A DNA stretch of 64,000 bases. Source: Trebonia kvetii (lineage in GTDB: Bacteria > Actinomycetota > Actinomycetes > Streptosporangiales > Streptosporangiaceae). The stretch covers positions 222,511-286,510 of the forward strand of contig NZ_RPFW01000001.1 of the NCBI RefSeq assembly GCF_007827045.1, read 5' to 3'. A model generated the notes under the pieces. It did no database searches, was not told the DNA's origin, and saw only the letters and a program-made list of their open reading frames with translations. Positions within the stretch are counted from its first letter, which is position 1. Every line of letters begins with the position of its first letter. The translations under genes and the position numbers were made by a program. Positions 8,652 through 17,801 of the stretch are shown piece by piece.

Positions 8652-9862
8652 TTGGGACTGCGTAACAATAACCCGTGGGTTTCCGGGTCTGGCATGCTGT
8701 GTTCCGTGGCTCCGAAGATGATCACGGTGGAGATGCTGGCGGCGAAGTTCGGGTCGATCTTGCCGCAGCTGGACGAGCGACAGCGGCGGCTGCTGCTGGG
8801 AGTCGAGGCGCGGGCGCTGGGGCACGGGGGGATCCGGATGGTGGCCCGGGCCGCCGGCGTCCGCGAGGCGACGGTGTCGCTGGGCGTCAGCGATCTGGAA
8901 GGCGAAGCGCTGCCCCCGGGGCGGGCCCGCCGTCCGGGCGGCGGGCGCAAGCGGTCCGCCGACCTGGACCCTGGCCTCGTCCCGGCGCTGCTGGCCCTGG
9001 TCGAGCCGGAAGAGCGCGGCGATCCCGCCTCGCCGCTGCGGTGGACGGTCAAGTCGACCCGCACCCTGGCGGCCGAGCTGTCCGCGCAGGGTCACAAGGT
9101 GTCGCCGGGCACGGTCGGAGACCTGCTGCGCGGGCAGGGGTTCAGCCTGCAGGGCAACGCCAAGGTCATCGAGGGAAGCTCGCACCCGGACCGGGACGCC
9201 CAGTTCCGCTACATCAACGGCCAGGCCGCGGTGTTCCAGGCGGCCGGCGACCCGGTGGTCAGCGTGGACGCCAAGAAGAAGGAGCTGGTCGGGGAGTTCG
9301 GCAACGCCGGCCGCCAGTGGCGGCCCGCCGGCTCCCCGGCGCGGGTCCGCGACCACGACTTCGCCTCCGAGGGCGACGGCAAGGCGATCCCCTACGGCAT
9401 ATACGACCTTGCCGCGAACGCCGGCTGGGTCAGCGTCGGCACCGACCATGACACCGCCGCGTTCGCCGTGGAGACCATCCGCCGCTGGTGGAACACCCGC
9501 GGCCGGGCGGACTACCCCGCCGCCGGGCGGCTGCTGATCACCGCTGACGCCGGCGGCGCCAACGGCTACCGGTCGCGGGCCTGGAAGACGGGCCTGGCCG
9601 CCCTCGCCCTGGAAACGGGCCTGGAGATCACCGTCTGCCACTTCCCGCCCGGCACCTCCAAGTGGAACAAGATCGAGCACCGCCTGTTCTCCTGCATCAC
9701 CATGAACTGGCGCGGCCGGCCCCTGACCAGCCACGAAGTCGTAGTCGAGTCCATCGCCGCCACCACCACCCGCACCGGGCTGACCGTCCACGCCGAGCTC
9801 GACCCCGGCAGCTACCCCACCGGGGTCAAGGTCAGCGACGCCGAGATGGACGCCCTCCCCCT
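8652..9862 (+). mobile_element. Truncated ISAzo13-family insertion sequence
   Basis: Carries an ISAzo13-type transposase whose last roughly 20 residues and right end are missing. The left boundary is placed near GACTGCGTAACAATAACC (about 8656) by eye and is uncertain. The right boundary is about 9860, where the reading frame runs into the 3' end of the dipeptidase gene. No target-site duplication or right inverted repeat could be found, so the copy is probably immobile. Confidence 0.65.
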
Positions 9863-9944
9863 AATGGGAGTTGGCGGCGGACTCGGCGCCGCGGAGGGCG
9901 CGCAGGATGTTGCCGCCGGCCAGGGCCTGCAGGTCGGCTTCTGA
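8718..9944 (+). pseudogene. ISAzo13-family transposase, C-terminus lost
   Basis: Starts at ATG 8718 (MITVEMLAAKFGSILPQLDERQRRL), typical of ISAzo13 transposases. An N-terminal helix-turn-helix is followed by an RNase H-like DDE core with VVSVDAKKKELVGEF, ITADAGGANGYRSR and CHFPPGTSKWNKIEHRLF. Family members end with a histidine/tryptophan-rich tail after ALPL. Here the frame leaves the family after DAEMDALPL and reads 28 residues of dipeptidase antisense before its stop at 9944. The truncation probably inactivates it. Confidence 0.8.
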
Positions 9945-11018
9945 CCAGCGGCGGTCGCGCAGCTCGGCGAACAGGGCGGGGTACCTGGAGACGTCGTGCA
10001 GGCCCTCGGGGAGGATCGGGGTGCCGTCGAAGTCGGCGCCGATGCCCACGTTGGCGACACCAGCCACCTCGCGGACATGCTCGATGTGGTCCGCCACCTG
10101 GGCGATGGTCGCGGGCGGCAGCGGGTTGTCCTTCTCCCAGTCCGGCAGGATGCCGAAGACCTGCGACGGGTTGTCCGGGTCGAGGCCGCGGCTCCCCGCG
10201 CAGGCGCGCATGCCGTTGAACCAGTCGGTGCAGGCCTGGGAGACGAAGAACGGGACGAAGGCGACCATGCAGACGCCGCCGTTGCCCGCGAGCCTGGCCA
10301 GAACCTCGTCTGGCACGTTGCGCGGGTTCTCGGTGATTGCCCTGGCGCTCGAGTGGGAGAAGATCACCGGGGCCGTGGCGATGTCCAGCGCCTGGTTCAT
10401 CGTGGTGACGGCCACGTGCGACAGGTCGACGAGCATGCCGAGGCGCTGCATCTCGGTCACCACCTCCCGGCCGAAGGCCGAGAGTCCGCCGCAGTCGGGC
10501 TCATCGGTCGCCGAGTCGGCCCAGCCGACGTTGTCGTTGTGGGTCAGCGTCATGTAACGGACGCCGAGGGCGTACAGGGAGCGGAGCACGCCGAGCGAGC
10601 TGTTGATGGAGTGGCCGCCCTCGGCGCCGAGCAGCGAGGCGATCTTGCCCGCCTGGAAGGCCGCGTCCACGTCGTCGGCGGTGAGCGCGAGCTGGAAGCG
10701 GTTCGGGTAGGCGGCGATCATCCGGTGCACCAGGTCGACCTGCTCGAACACCGCGGTTACCGCGGTGTCGCCGGCCAGCGAGGACGGGACGTAGACCGAC
10801 CAGAACTGGCCGGCGACACCGCCCTCCACCAGGCGCGGTATGTCGGTGTGGGTGTTCGCCACCCGACCGGTCAGGCCCGCGGCGGCGGGGTCAAGCGCGA
10901 ACTTCTCCCTGATCTCCCACGGCAGGTCATTGTGGCCGTCGATCAGCGGGAAGCGGCTGAGCATCGCGCGGGTCAGGGACAGGGAGAGGGCAGCGCCATC
11001 AGCAGTAACCACGGGCAT
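9861..11018 (-). CDS. Membrane-dipeptidase-like peptidase (M19)
   Basis: 385 aa zinc dipeptidase of the renal dipeptidase family. Metal-binding motifs are visible: DGHNDLPW (HxD), the bridging Glu in LLGAEGGHSI, DLSHV and FSHSSARAI. Start placed at MPVVTADGAAL (11018) because upstream codons are a GC-rich shadow; no clear Shine-Dalgarno. The last residues ESAANSH and the TAG at 9863-9861 lie exactly at the junction with the truncated insertion sequence, so the native C-terminus may have been trimmed slightly. Confidence 0.87.
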   Translation of the reverse strand: MPVVTADGAALSLSLTRAMLSRFPLIDGHNDLPWEIREKFALDPAAAGLTGRVANTHTDIPRLVEGGVAGQFWSVYVPSSLAGDTAVTAVFEQVDLVHRMIAAYPNRFQLALTADDVDAAFQAGKIASLLGAEGGHSINSSLGVLRSLYALGVRYMTLTHNDNVGWADSATDEPDCGGLSAFGREVVTEMQRLGMLVDLSHVAVTTMNQALDIATAPVIFSHSSARAITENPRNVPDEVLARLAGNGGVCMVAFVPFFVSQACTDWFNGMRACAGSRGLDPDNPSQVFGILPDWEKDNPLPPATIAQVADHIEHVREVAGVANVGIGADFDGTPILPEGLHDVSRYPALFAELRDRRWSEADLQALAGGNILRALRGAESAANSH

Positions 11019-11046
11019 TAGGTTACACAGGCGCCATGTGCCCTGG

Positions 11047-12483
11047 TCAGGCAGCTTCTGGGAGGACCGGAGGCGTCGCCGTCGTCGTCTTGCCCGCCAT
11101 CGTCGGTGCGGCCGCCGCGTCGTCGACGAAGAAGCAGAACACCAGGCCAACGGCCATCAGGGCGGCAGCGGTGAGGAACGCGAGCCGGTAGCCGGCAAGG
11201 TCGGCCGCGCCCGCTTCGGTCGCGGCGACCACCGTGCCGAGCAGGGCGACGCCGGCCGCCGCGCCCGCCTGCCTGAAGGTGTTGACCAAGGTGGAGGCGT
11301 GCCCGGTCTCCGCCGCGGTGATCGTGGCCATGTTGGCGGCCTGCGAGGGGGATATCGCGAAGCCGAACGAGAAGCCGGTGCAGTACATCAGCAGCGGGAT
11401 CAGCCAGTTGGCGTCAGACGGGCCGGCCAGGGCCATCAGGCCGATCGAGGCGATGGCGCCGCTCATGCCGGCGATCATCAGGCGGCGCGGACCGGTCCGC
11501 TTGTACAGGCGGGTGGTGATCTGCACGCCGGTCATGCCGCCGAGCGCCTCGGTGAAGGTGGACAGGCCGGAGTGGACCGCGGAGAAGCCGAGGCCGTTCT
11601 GCAGGAAAAGCGGGACAAGGAACAGCGTGCCGAGGAAGCCGCCCGACGCCGCGGTGGCCTGGAGGCTGGTGATGCGGAACAGCCCGTCGCGGTACAGGCC
11701 CAGCCGCAACAACGGCTCGGCGGCTCGCCGCTCCACGACAAGGAAGACAGCGAGCAGAGCCAAGCCGGCCAGGCCGGTGGCGAGCACCACGGCAGATCCC
11801 CAGCCGTCAGTCGCGCCGGTCGACAGCGCGTACATGAACAGCGGGAACCCGGCGCCCGCCAGCAGGAAGCCGGGCACGTCGAACCGGCCGGCCGGGTGCT
11901 CGGAGCCCGCGGGCAGGAAGAGCAAGCCGACCACGATGGCGGCGACGCCTACCGGCAGGTTGATGTAGAAGATCCAGCGCCAGGACAGGCCGTCCACCAG
12001 GGCGCCGCCGATCACCGGCCCGAGCGCCGGGGCGAGCAGCGTCGGCACGATCAGTATCTGGTTGGCCTTGATCCGCTCGGCCGGCGGGAACGCCCTCGTG
12101 ATCAGCGTCATACCGACGGGGACGAGCATTCCGCCGCCGAGGCCCTGCAGCGCGCGGAACGCGACGAGTTCCGGCAGCGACTGCGCCACTCCGCACAGCG
12201 CCGACGCCGCGGTGAACACGGTGATCGCGGCGAGCAGCACGTTCCTGCCGCCGAAGCGGTCGCCCACCCAGCCCGACGCGGGCATCGCCACCGCCAGCGT
12301 CACCAGGTAGGCGGTGACGACGCCGCTCACCGAGCCGATCGGCACGGCGAAGTGCCTGCTCAGCGTAGGCAGCGCGACGTTGACCACGGTGCCGTCCATG
12401 ATGTTCATGAACATCGCGGCCACGAACACCGCGCTGACAATGACCTTCTGGTTGACCTGGCGGACCGGGAGGGAAAACGTCAC
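11047..12483 (-). CDS. MFS drug-efflux transporter (DHA2/EmrB-QacA type)
   Basis: 478 aa integral membrane protein with about 14 hydrophobic segments. The N-terminal MFMNIMDGTVVNVALPTL carries the DHA2 signature (D-T-V-V-N-V-A-L-P), followed by motif A-like GWVGDRFGGRNVLL. It is likely a proton-driven multidrug exporter; the substrate cannot be predicted. GTG start at 12483 with a poor ribosome site. It follows the FHA-ABC exporter after a hairpin terminator, so it is probably transcribed separately. Confidence 0.87.
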   Translation of the reverse strand: MTFSLPVRQVNQKVIVSAVFVAAMFMNIMDGTVVNVALPTLSRHFAVPIGSVSGVVTAYLVTLAVAMPASGWVGDRFGGRNVLLAAITVFTAASALCGVAQSLPELVAFRALQGLGGGMLVPVGMTLITRAFPPAERIKANQILIVPTLLAPALGPVIGGALVDGLSWRWIFYINLPVGVAAIVVGLLFLPAGSEHPAGRFDVPGFLLAGAGFPLFMYALSTGATDGWGSAVVLATGLAGLALLAVFLVVERRAAEPLLRLGLYRDGLFRITSLQATAASGGFLGTLFLVPLFLQNGLGFSAVHSGLSTFTEALGGMTGVQITTRLYKRTGPRRLMIAGMSGAIASIGLMALAGPSDANWLIPLLMYCTGFSFGFAISPSQAANMATITAAETGHASTLVNTFRQAGAAAGVALLGTVVAATEAGAADLAGYRLAFLTAAALMAVGLVFCFFVDDAAAAPTMAGKTTTATPPVLPEAA

Positions 12484-12528
12484 GAACTACTACAAGACCG
12501 CCGATGTCCCGCATCTTCCCGAGAAAGC

Positions 12529-12561
12529 GGCCCGCGACGCAGATCACGCGCGTCGCGGGCC
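12529..12561 (-). terminator. Hairpin terminator after the FHA-ABC exporter
   Basis: Perfect 12-bp stem GGCCCGCGACGC / GCGTCGCGGGCC with a 9-nt loop, between the ABC gene stop (12606) and the MFS start (12483). There is no T-run, as is common in high-GC actinobacteria. A 15-bp tandem repeat GCTAGACCSCGGAGG (12590-12619) surrounds the ABC stop codon. Confidence 0.6.
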
Positions 12562-12605
12562 TGTCCCGGTGCCGCCGCCGGCCCCGGGGGCTAGACCGCG
12601 GAGGG

Positions 12606-15062
12606 CTAGACCCCGGAGGGCGGGGTCGCTCCGGCGGGCGCCGAGCCGTGCTTGCGCCTGCGCGGGCCGATCGTGGCGAGCCGGAGGCGGGCGATGATCA
12701 CCCAGATCACGCCGATCAGCAGCAGCACGACGATGTTGATGATCCACTGCTTGGCGCTTTGCGCCCACAGCGCGTCGGGCGGTGACGGCTGGAGCGGGTT
12801 CTGCGGGTTGATGACGTTCAGGTTGACCGTCCCGGCGAGCGCGCCCATGCCCCAGCGGGCCGGCGCGATCATGGAGACGAACGTCACCGGGGATTGCAGC
12901 GGGAACATGCCGCCGGACAGCGCCACCTGCACCATGGTGATGCCGACGAGGATGGGCATGGTCTGGTCGCTCTTGGTCACCAGCGTGGAGACCGCGAGGC
13001 CGAGCAGCATGGACACCACGCAGAGCACGGCCATCGCGATGAAGATCTCGATGAGCGCCGGCCCCGGGATCACCACTCCGCTCGACGGCATCTTCTGCCC
13101 CGCGAGGCCGACCATGACGATCAGCAGCACTTGCAGCACGCAGATCACGCTGAGCACCAGGATCTTGGAGAACAGGTAGGCGGTGGCCGACAGGCCCGCC
13201 ATCCGTTCCCGTTCGAAGATGTCGCGTTCCTTGATGAACTCGCGGATGGACAGGGCGGTCCCGGTGAGGACCGCCGACATCACCAGGATCATCAGCAGCT
13301 GGAGAGCGTTGGTGTTGGGGTGGCGGGCGTCGCCGGTCAGGCCGAGCTTGTCGGGCATCGCGCGGATCAGCACGCCCAGCAGCACCGGCATCAGCAGCGT
13401 GGTGTACAGGAAGGCGCGGTCCGCCCACATCACCTTGCGGTACCGGCGGGCCATGGTGGAGATCTGGCTGAGCAGCGGCTGCTGCTTCGGCGACGCTCCG
13501 GTGGGCGCCGGCCGTTCGGGTGTCCGCTGGCGCACCGAGATCGGGGTGGCGACGTACTTCACGAAGTCCGTCGAGCTCCGGTACTCGCCCGACCAGTCGC
13601 GGGCCGGCTCGTCGGCGAACCGCTGGAAGACGTCCGCCCAGTCGTCCTTGCCGAAGTACTTCAGCCCGTCGGCGGGCGGCCCGAAGTAGGCCATCTTGCC
13701 GCCGGGCTGGAGCACGATGATCCGGTCGCACATGTCGAGCAGCTTCGACTCCACGTCGTGCGTGATGACGACGACCGACTGGCCGGTGGCGCCGTGCGGG
13801 TCGGCCATCTTGCGCATCTGCAGGAACATCTCGCGCTTGAGGTGCGGGTCGAGCGGCGAGGTCGGCTCGTCGAGGAACAGCAGGGTCGGCCTGGTCAGCA
13901 GCTCGAGGCCGATGTTCACCCGCTTCTTCTGCCCGCCGGACAGCCGCTCGATCCTGGTGTTGGCGTGCGGCGTCATCGACAGCTCGTCGAGCACCTCGCC
14001 GACCCGCTGGTTCCGCTCGTCCTCGCCGGTGTCGGACGGGAAGCGCAGTTCGGCCGCGTAGCCGAGCGCCGTGCGCGCCGTGAGCTGGTCGTGGGTCACC
14101 GACTCCTGCGGCACCAGGCCGATGCGGTGCCGCAGCTCGTCGTAGTTGTCGTACAGGTCACGGAAGTCGTAGTAGACGCCGCCACTGTTCGCCGGACGCT
14201 TGCCGGTCAGCGCGTTCAGCAGCGTGGACTTGCCCGCGCCCGCCGGGCCGATGACCGCCAGCATGGAGCGCTCGGCGAGCGGGAAGGTGATCCCGTCGAG
14301 CAGGACCTTCTGCTTGCCGCCGTCGCCCACCGTGACCCGCAGCTCGTGCGCCTCGAAGGTGGCACGACCGTCGTCGACGTACTCGATCAGCTCGCCGCCG
14401 GTCAGCCGGAACGTGGCGTGGCCGATCGCGATGATGTCGTTGTCGGACAGCTCCGCCTGGTTGACCCGGGCGCCGTTGACGAACGTGCCGTTGTGGCTGC
14501 CCAGGTCGATGATCTGGTATGTCCCGGTCGCCGACTTGCGCAGCTCCGCGTGCTGCTTGGACACGCCGAGGTCGGAGACAACGATGTCGTTGTCCGGCCG
14601 GCGGCCGATGTGCATCACCTTCGCCTGCAACTGCACGCGCGTCGTGGGGTCGCGGATGACGCCCGGCAGGAACGTGGTGTCGCCCTCGACGGACTCCCGC
14701 GGCGGCAGCCGTGGCGGCTCCTGCGGGCGTTCAGGCGCGGCGAGCTCGAAACGGAGCACCGGGCCGTCCTCGGGGTGCCCGAAGTGGAGCACGTAAGGGC
14801 CGTTGATCTCCAGGCGGCCGACCCGCTCCGCGCCGAGGAACGTGCCGTTGCGGCTGTTGCGGTCCTCAAGGACCCAGGTCGGCCCTTCCGCGCGCAGCAC
14901 CGCGTGCTCCCACGACACCCGCGCGTCGATCAACGGGATGTCCGCCTGTTCGTCTCGCCCGATGCGGTATTCCTGCCCACTGTCCAGCCGGTGGGTGTTA
15001 CGCACCGTGCGTACCAGTAGGGGAGGTGCGGCATGCGAACTTTGCGCCACTTGATTCCCCAC
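12606..15062 (-). CDS. Double-FHA ABC transporter (ATPase-permease fusion, Rv1747-like)
   Basis: 818 aa. Two forkhead-associated domains come first (YRIGRDEQADIPL...NSRNGTF about 32-78; IGRRPDNDIVVSD...SHNGTFVNG about 148-200), then an ABCG-type ATPase (Walker A GPAGAGKST, signature LSGGQKKRVNIGLEL, Walker B LLFLDEPTSPLDP), then about six ABC2 membrane segments in the last 280 residues. This matches mycobacterial Rv1747, an exporter affecting lipooligosaccharide/PIM levels and regulated by phospho-threonine binding. The start at GTG 15062 has GGGAGGA at 8 nt; a TTG 21 nt upstream overlaps that site. No PknF-like kinase lies nearby. Confidence 0.9.
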   Translation of the reverse strand: MGNQVAQSSHAAPPLLVRTVRNTHRLDSGQEYRIGRDEQADIPLIDARVSWEHAVLRAEGPTWVLEDRNSRNGTFLGAERVGRLEINGPYVLHFGHPEDGPVLRFELAAPERPQEPPRLPPRESVEGDTTFLPGVIRDPTTRVQLQAKVMHIGRRPDNDIVVSDLGVSKQHAELRKSATGTYQIIDLGSHNGTFVNGARVNQAELSDNDIIAIGHATFRLTGGELIEYVDDGRATFEAHELRVTVGDGGKQKVLLDGITFPLAERSMLAVIGPAGAGKSTLLNALTGKRPANSGGVYYDFRDLYDNYDELRHRIGLVPQESVTHDQLTARTALGYAAELRFPSDTGEDERNQRVGEVLDELSMTPHANTRIERLSGGQKKRVNIGLELLTRPTLLFLDEPTSPLDPHLKREMFLQMRKMADPHGATGQSVVVITHDVESKLLDMCDRIIVLQPGGKMAYFGPPADGLKYFGKDDWADVFQRFADEPARDWSGEYRSSTDFVKYVATPISVRQRTPERPAPTGASPKQQPLLSQISTMARRYRKVMWADRAFLYTTLLMPVLLGVLIRAMPDKLGLTGDARHPNTNALQLLMILVMSAVLTGTALSIREFIKERDIFERERMAGLSATAYLFSKILVLSVICVLQVLLIVMVGLAGQKMPSSGVVIPGPALIEIFIAMAVLCVVSMLLGLAVSTLVTKSDQTMPILVGITMVQVALSGGMFPLQSPVTFVSMIAPARWGMGALAGTVNLNVINPQNPLQPSPPDALWAQSAKQWIINIVVLLLIGVIWVIIARLRLATIGPRRRKHGSAPAGATPPSGV

Positions 15063-15306
15063 CGACGAATTCCTCCCGCTCAATCCGCCTCATCGGCAGC
15101 TTTATGTTTCCGTCGCGCACCTGTAGCGTCCCGGTTATCAGGTGAAGACCGGACGCGCCCCGCCGCCACGAGCCTCGCTTCAGATGAGTCTAGGGCTCGC
15201 GCGTGAAATCCGGAATCTGGTGAACTATAACTACGACGAGACGATTTCTCGTTCTGCGTCGATATCTGTCGATACTTGAATTCGGCAGCGAACTTGGGGG
15301 CTAGCC

Positions 15307-16575
15307 ATGAGTACCGATCCGACCCAGCCGGCGCCGTCCTCGGACGACCCGCCCACGAAACCGGCTGCGCCGACGGTGCAGTCGCCCACGGCATCGTCGT
15401 GGGGGCAAGAGGCGGCGACGCAGGCCGCGCCGCAGTGGACGCCGCCACCACCGCCACCGCCGCCGCCCGCGAAGCCCTCCTTCACGCCCGCCGGCCCCGC
15501 GAAGCAGGACGCACCCGCCCAGCCTCAGCCCGCCCAGGCTCCGCCGGCCGACCAGCAGGCCGGGCCCGCCCAGCCCGCCGGCCCCGCCCAGCCCGCCGGC
15601 CCCGCACCGGGCGCCGGAGCCGGGCAGTGGCAGAACGCGCCGACGGCCCGGTGGACGCCGCAGGAGACACCGACCGAGCAGCGGCAGCCGCAGGACACGC
15701 CCCAGGCGGGCGCCGCGGCCCCGGCCGCCTGGCCGCCGCAGCCCCAGTCGCAGCCGCAGGACACGCCGCAGCAGCCGTGGGCGCCGCAGCAGCCGGGGCA
15801 GCAGTGGTCTCCACAGCAGCCCGGGCAGCAGTGGCCGCCGCAGCAGCAGCCTCCGCAGCAGCCGCCGCTGCGGTTCGGCAGGAACCGCAGGCGGCGCCGC
15901 GTGCGGCGCTCGTTCATGGCGGTGTTCACCATCATCGTGCTCGCGATTCTGCTCGTAATCGGCGACCGGGTCGCCAACGCGATCGCGGAGAACGAGATGG
16001 CCAGCCAATTCGTATCCAACGGCTTTCCCGTCAAGCCGAATGTGTCGATCGAGGGCTTCCCGTTCCTCACCCAGCTTGTCGCCAAGGACTTCAAGACGGT
16101 CAACATCTCGGCGGCCAACGTGCCCGCCGGCCCAGTGACGATCACCAGCGTCCACGCGACGATCAACGGGATGCACATCAGTTCCCTGTCAGGCAACGCG
16201 AGCGCCAAGGTCGATCACGTCACCGCGACGGCGTTCATCTCGTTCGGCGCGCTCGCGGCCGCGGGCGGTCTCGGCGACGGCAGCGGGATCACCGTGTCGC
16301 AGGACGGGCCGAACACGCTGAAAATCACCGCGGGTGTCGGCGGCGTCTTCTCCGACACGGAGAAGGCCAAGATCGTCCAGACCGGGCCGCAGAGCATCAG
16401 CATCCAGGTGCTCAACACAGGAGGCGCGGTCGGGTCGTTGCTCAGCTCCTTCGGTTCGTTCTCGTTCACCCTGCCCAAGGGCGTGCCGGCCACCCTGCGG
16501 ATCACCAGCGTCGTCGTCAACTCCCAGGGCCTCACGCTCTCGGCGGCCGCCTCCAACGCCACGTTCAGCAAGTAA
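15307..16575 (+). CDS. LmeA-family (DUF2993) lipid-binding protein with long Pro/Gln-rich N-terminus
   Basis: 422 aa. Residues 1-200 are disordered and rich in Pro, Gln and Ala. A basic RNRRRRRVRR stretch and one membrane anchor (FTIIVLAILLVIG, about 205-225) follow, then a DUF2993 domain beginning VANAIAENEMASQFVSNG with VSIEGFPFLTQLVAKDFKTVNI. LmeA of mycobacteria binds phospholipid and supports lipomannan elongation; the role here is inferred. ATG at 15307 after GGGGG. Likely type II topology: N-tail in the cytoplasm, lipid-binding domain outside. Confidence 0.85.
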   Translation: MSTDPTQPAPSSDDPPTKPAAPTVQSPTASSWGQEAATQAAPQWTPPPPPPPPPAKPSFTPAGPAKQDAPAQPQPAQAPPADQQAGPAQPAGPAQPAGPAPGAGAGQWQNAPTARWTPQETPTEQRQPQDTPQAGAAAPAAWPPQPQSQPQDTPQQPWAPQQPGQQWSPQQPGQQWPPQQQPPQQPPLRFGRNRRRRRVRRSFMAVFTIIVLAILLVIGDRVANAIAENEMASQFVSNGFPVKPNVSIEGFPFLTQLVAKDFKTVNISAANVPAGPVTITSVHATINGMHISSLSGNASAKVDHVTATAFISFGALAAAGGLGDGSGITVSQDGPNTLKITAGVGGVFSDTEKAKIVQTGPQSISIQVLNTGGAVGSLLSSFGSFSFTLPKGVPATLRITSVVVNSQGLTLSAAASNATFSK

Positions 16576-16594
16576 TCCCGCGCCGCGGACTTGC

Positions 16595-16634
16595 AGGCCG
16601 GCCCCTCCGCCCCGTGCGGCGCGGGGGCCGGCCT
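16595..16634 (+). terminator. Terminator between the two LmeA paralogues
   Basis: 11-bp perfect stem AGGCCGGCCCC / GGGGCCGGCCT with a GC-rich loop, followed by TTGC, 20 bp after the stop of the first paralogue. Confidence 0.6.
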
Positions 16635-16749
16635 TTGCGCGGTGCGGGTATAAACGATGACAAGGCATTCCGTGCCCGGGTCTGGCGGGCACGGGGGTCG
16701 CCCCCGAAGACGGCACAGGCCGGAACACGAGTCGATGGGAGCCTCACGG

Positions 16750-17613
16750 GTGAGCGATTACCAGCCGCGCCCACCGGGCGGGTGGCCCGCGCAGCCGCCG
16801 CAGAGCAGCGGCGGCGGCCAGGGTGACGGGTTCGCCCAGCCGGGCTACGGCCAGCAGGGCGGCGGGTACGGCCAGCAGGGCGGGTACGGCTCCAGGGGGC
16901 GGGTCGCGCGGCCGCGGCGGCGCCGCCGCGGCTGGGTCGTCCTGACGGTGATCCTCGTGATGATCGTCGCCATCCTCGCCATCGGCGACCAGATCGCCAA
17001 GGGGATCGCGGAGAACCAGATCGCGCAGAAGATCGAGACGTCCGGCCTCAACACCAAGCCGTCGGTCGGCATCGAGGGCTGGCCGTTCCTCACCCAGCTC
17101 GCCGCCAAGGACATCAAGGCGATCGACATCAACGCCAGCAATGTCAAGACGGGCCAGTTCGAGATCACCAGCATCAAGGCACGGGCCACCGGCGTGCACC
17201 TGAGCAGCCTGTCGGCCAACGCGAGCGCCAGGATCGACCAGATCAACGGCACCGCGACCATCTCCTACCAGTCGCTTGCCAACGACCTGGGCAACGCGAT
17301 CAACCTGCCGGGCGTGAGCTCCATCGGCAGCATCGCCCCCGATCCGTCGGCCGGACCGGACGCGGTCAAGGTGGACCTTGGCGGCCTGGCGAGCGTCGAC
17401 GCGACCGTGAAGCAGACCGCACCGAACAAGATCACCATCCACTTCGGCGCGCTCGGCGGCATCGCCTCACTGCTTGGCGGCGCGGGCACGATCCAGGATC
17501 AGGTCATCACCATCCCGCCGCTGCCCGCCGGCCTTGTCGTCAGGTCCGTCGCGGTGGAACCCCAGGGCATCGTTGCCACCGCCTCGGCCACGAACACGAC
17601 CTTGAGCCAGTAA
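16750..17613 (+). CDS. LmeA-family (DUF2993) lipid-binding protein, second paralogue
   Basis: 287 aa paralogue of the preceding gene: a short Gln/Gly/Tyr-rich tail (YGQQGGGYGQQGGYG), basic RPRRRRRG, one membrane segment (WVVLTVILVMIVAILAIG) and a DUF2993 domain (IAKGIAENQIAQKIETSGL; VGIEGWPFLTQLAAKDIKAIDI). Start GTG 16750 follows GGGAG at 7-8 nt; ATG 16735 is also in frame. The shared pattern IEGxPFLTQLxAKDxK shows tandem duplication followed by divergence of the tail. Confidence 0.83.
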   Translation: MSDYQPRPPGGWPAQPPQSSGGGQGDGFAQPGYGQQGGGYGQQGGYGSRGRVARPRRRRRGWVVLTVILVMIVAILAIGDQIAKGIAENQIAQKIETSGLNTKPSVGIEGWPFLTQLAAKDIKAIDINASNVKTGQFEITSIKARATGVHLSSLSANASARIDQINGTATISYQSLANDLGNAINLPGVSSIGSIAPDPSAGPDAVKVDLGGLASVDATVKQTAPNKITIHFGALGGIASLLGGAGTIQDQVITIPPLPAGLVVRSVAVEPQGIVATASATNTTLSQ

Positions 17614-17801
17614 TTCCCCAAGGCATCCGATTTCGCCACTGGAGGCGTCCTTCGTCCCAGGAAGCGCTGCGGGCACTGTCAACCTGGCCATATTGGTACA
17701 TACAGGACAAAAGGGAAGAATCGGAAGCGCTCTCAGTTGTAGCGTTCGTTGGCCCATAATGAGCGAGAGCGCGCCGTGCACATACTTTTCAGGAGTCGCC
17801 C

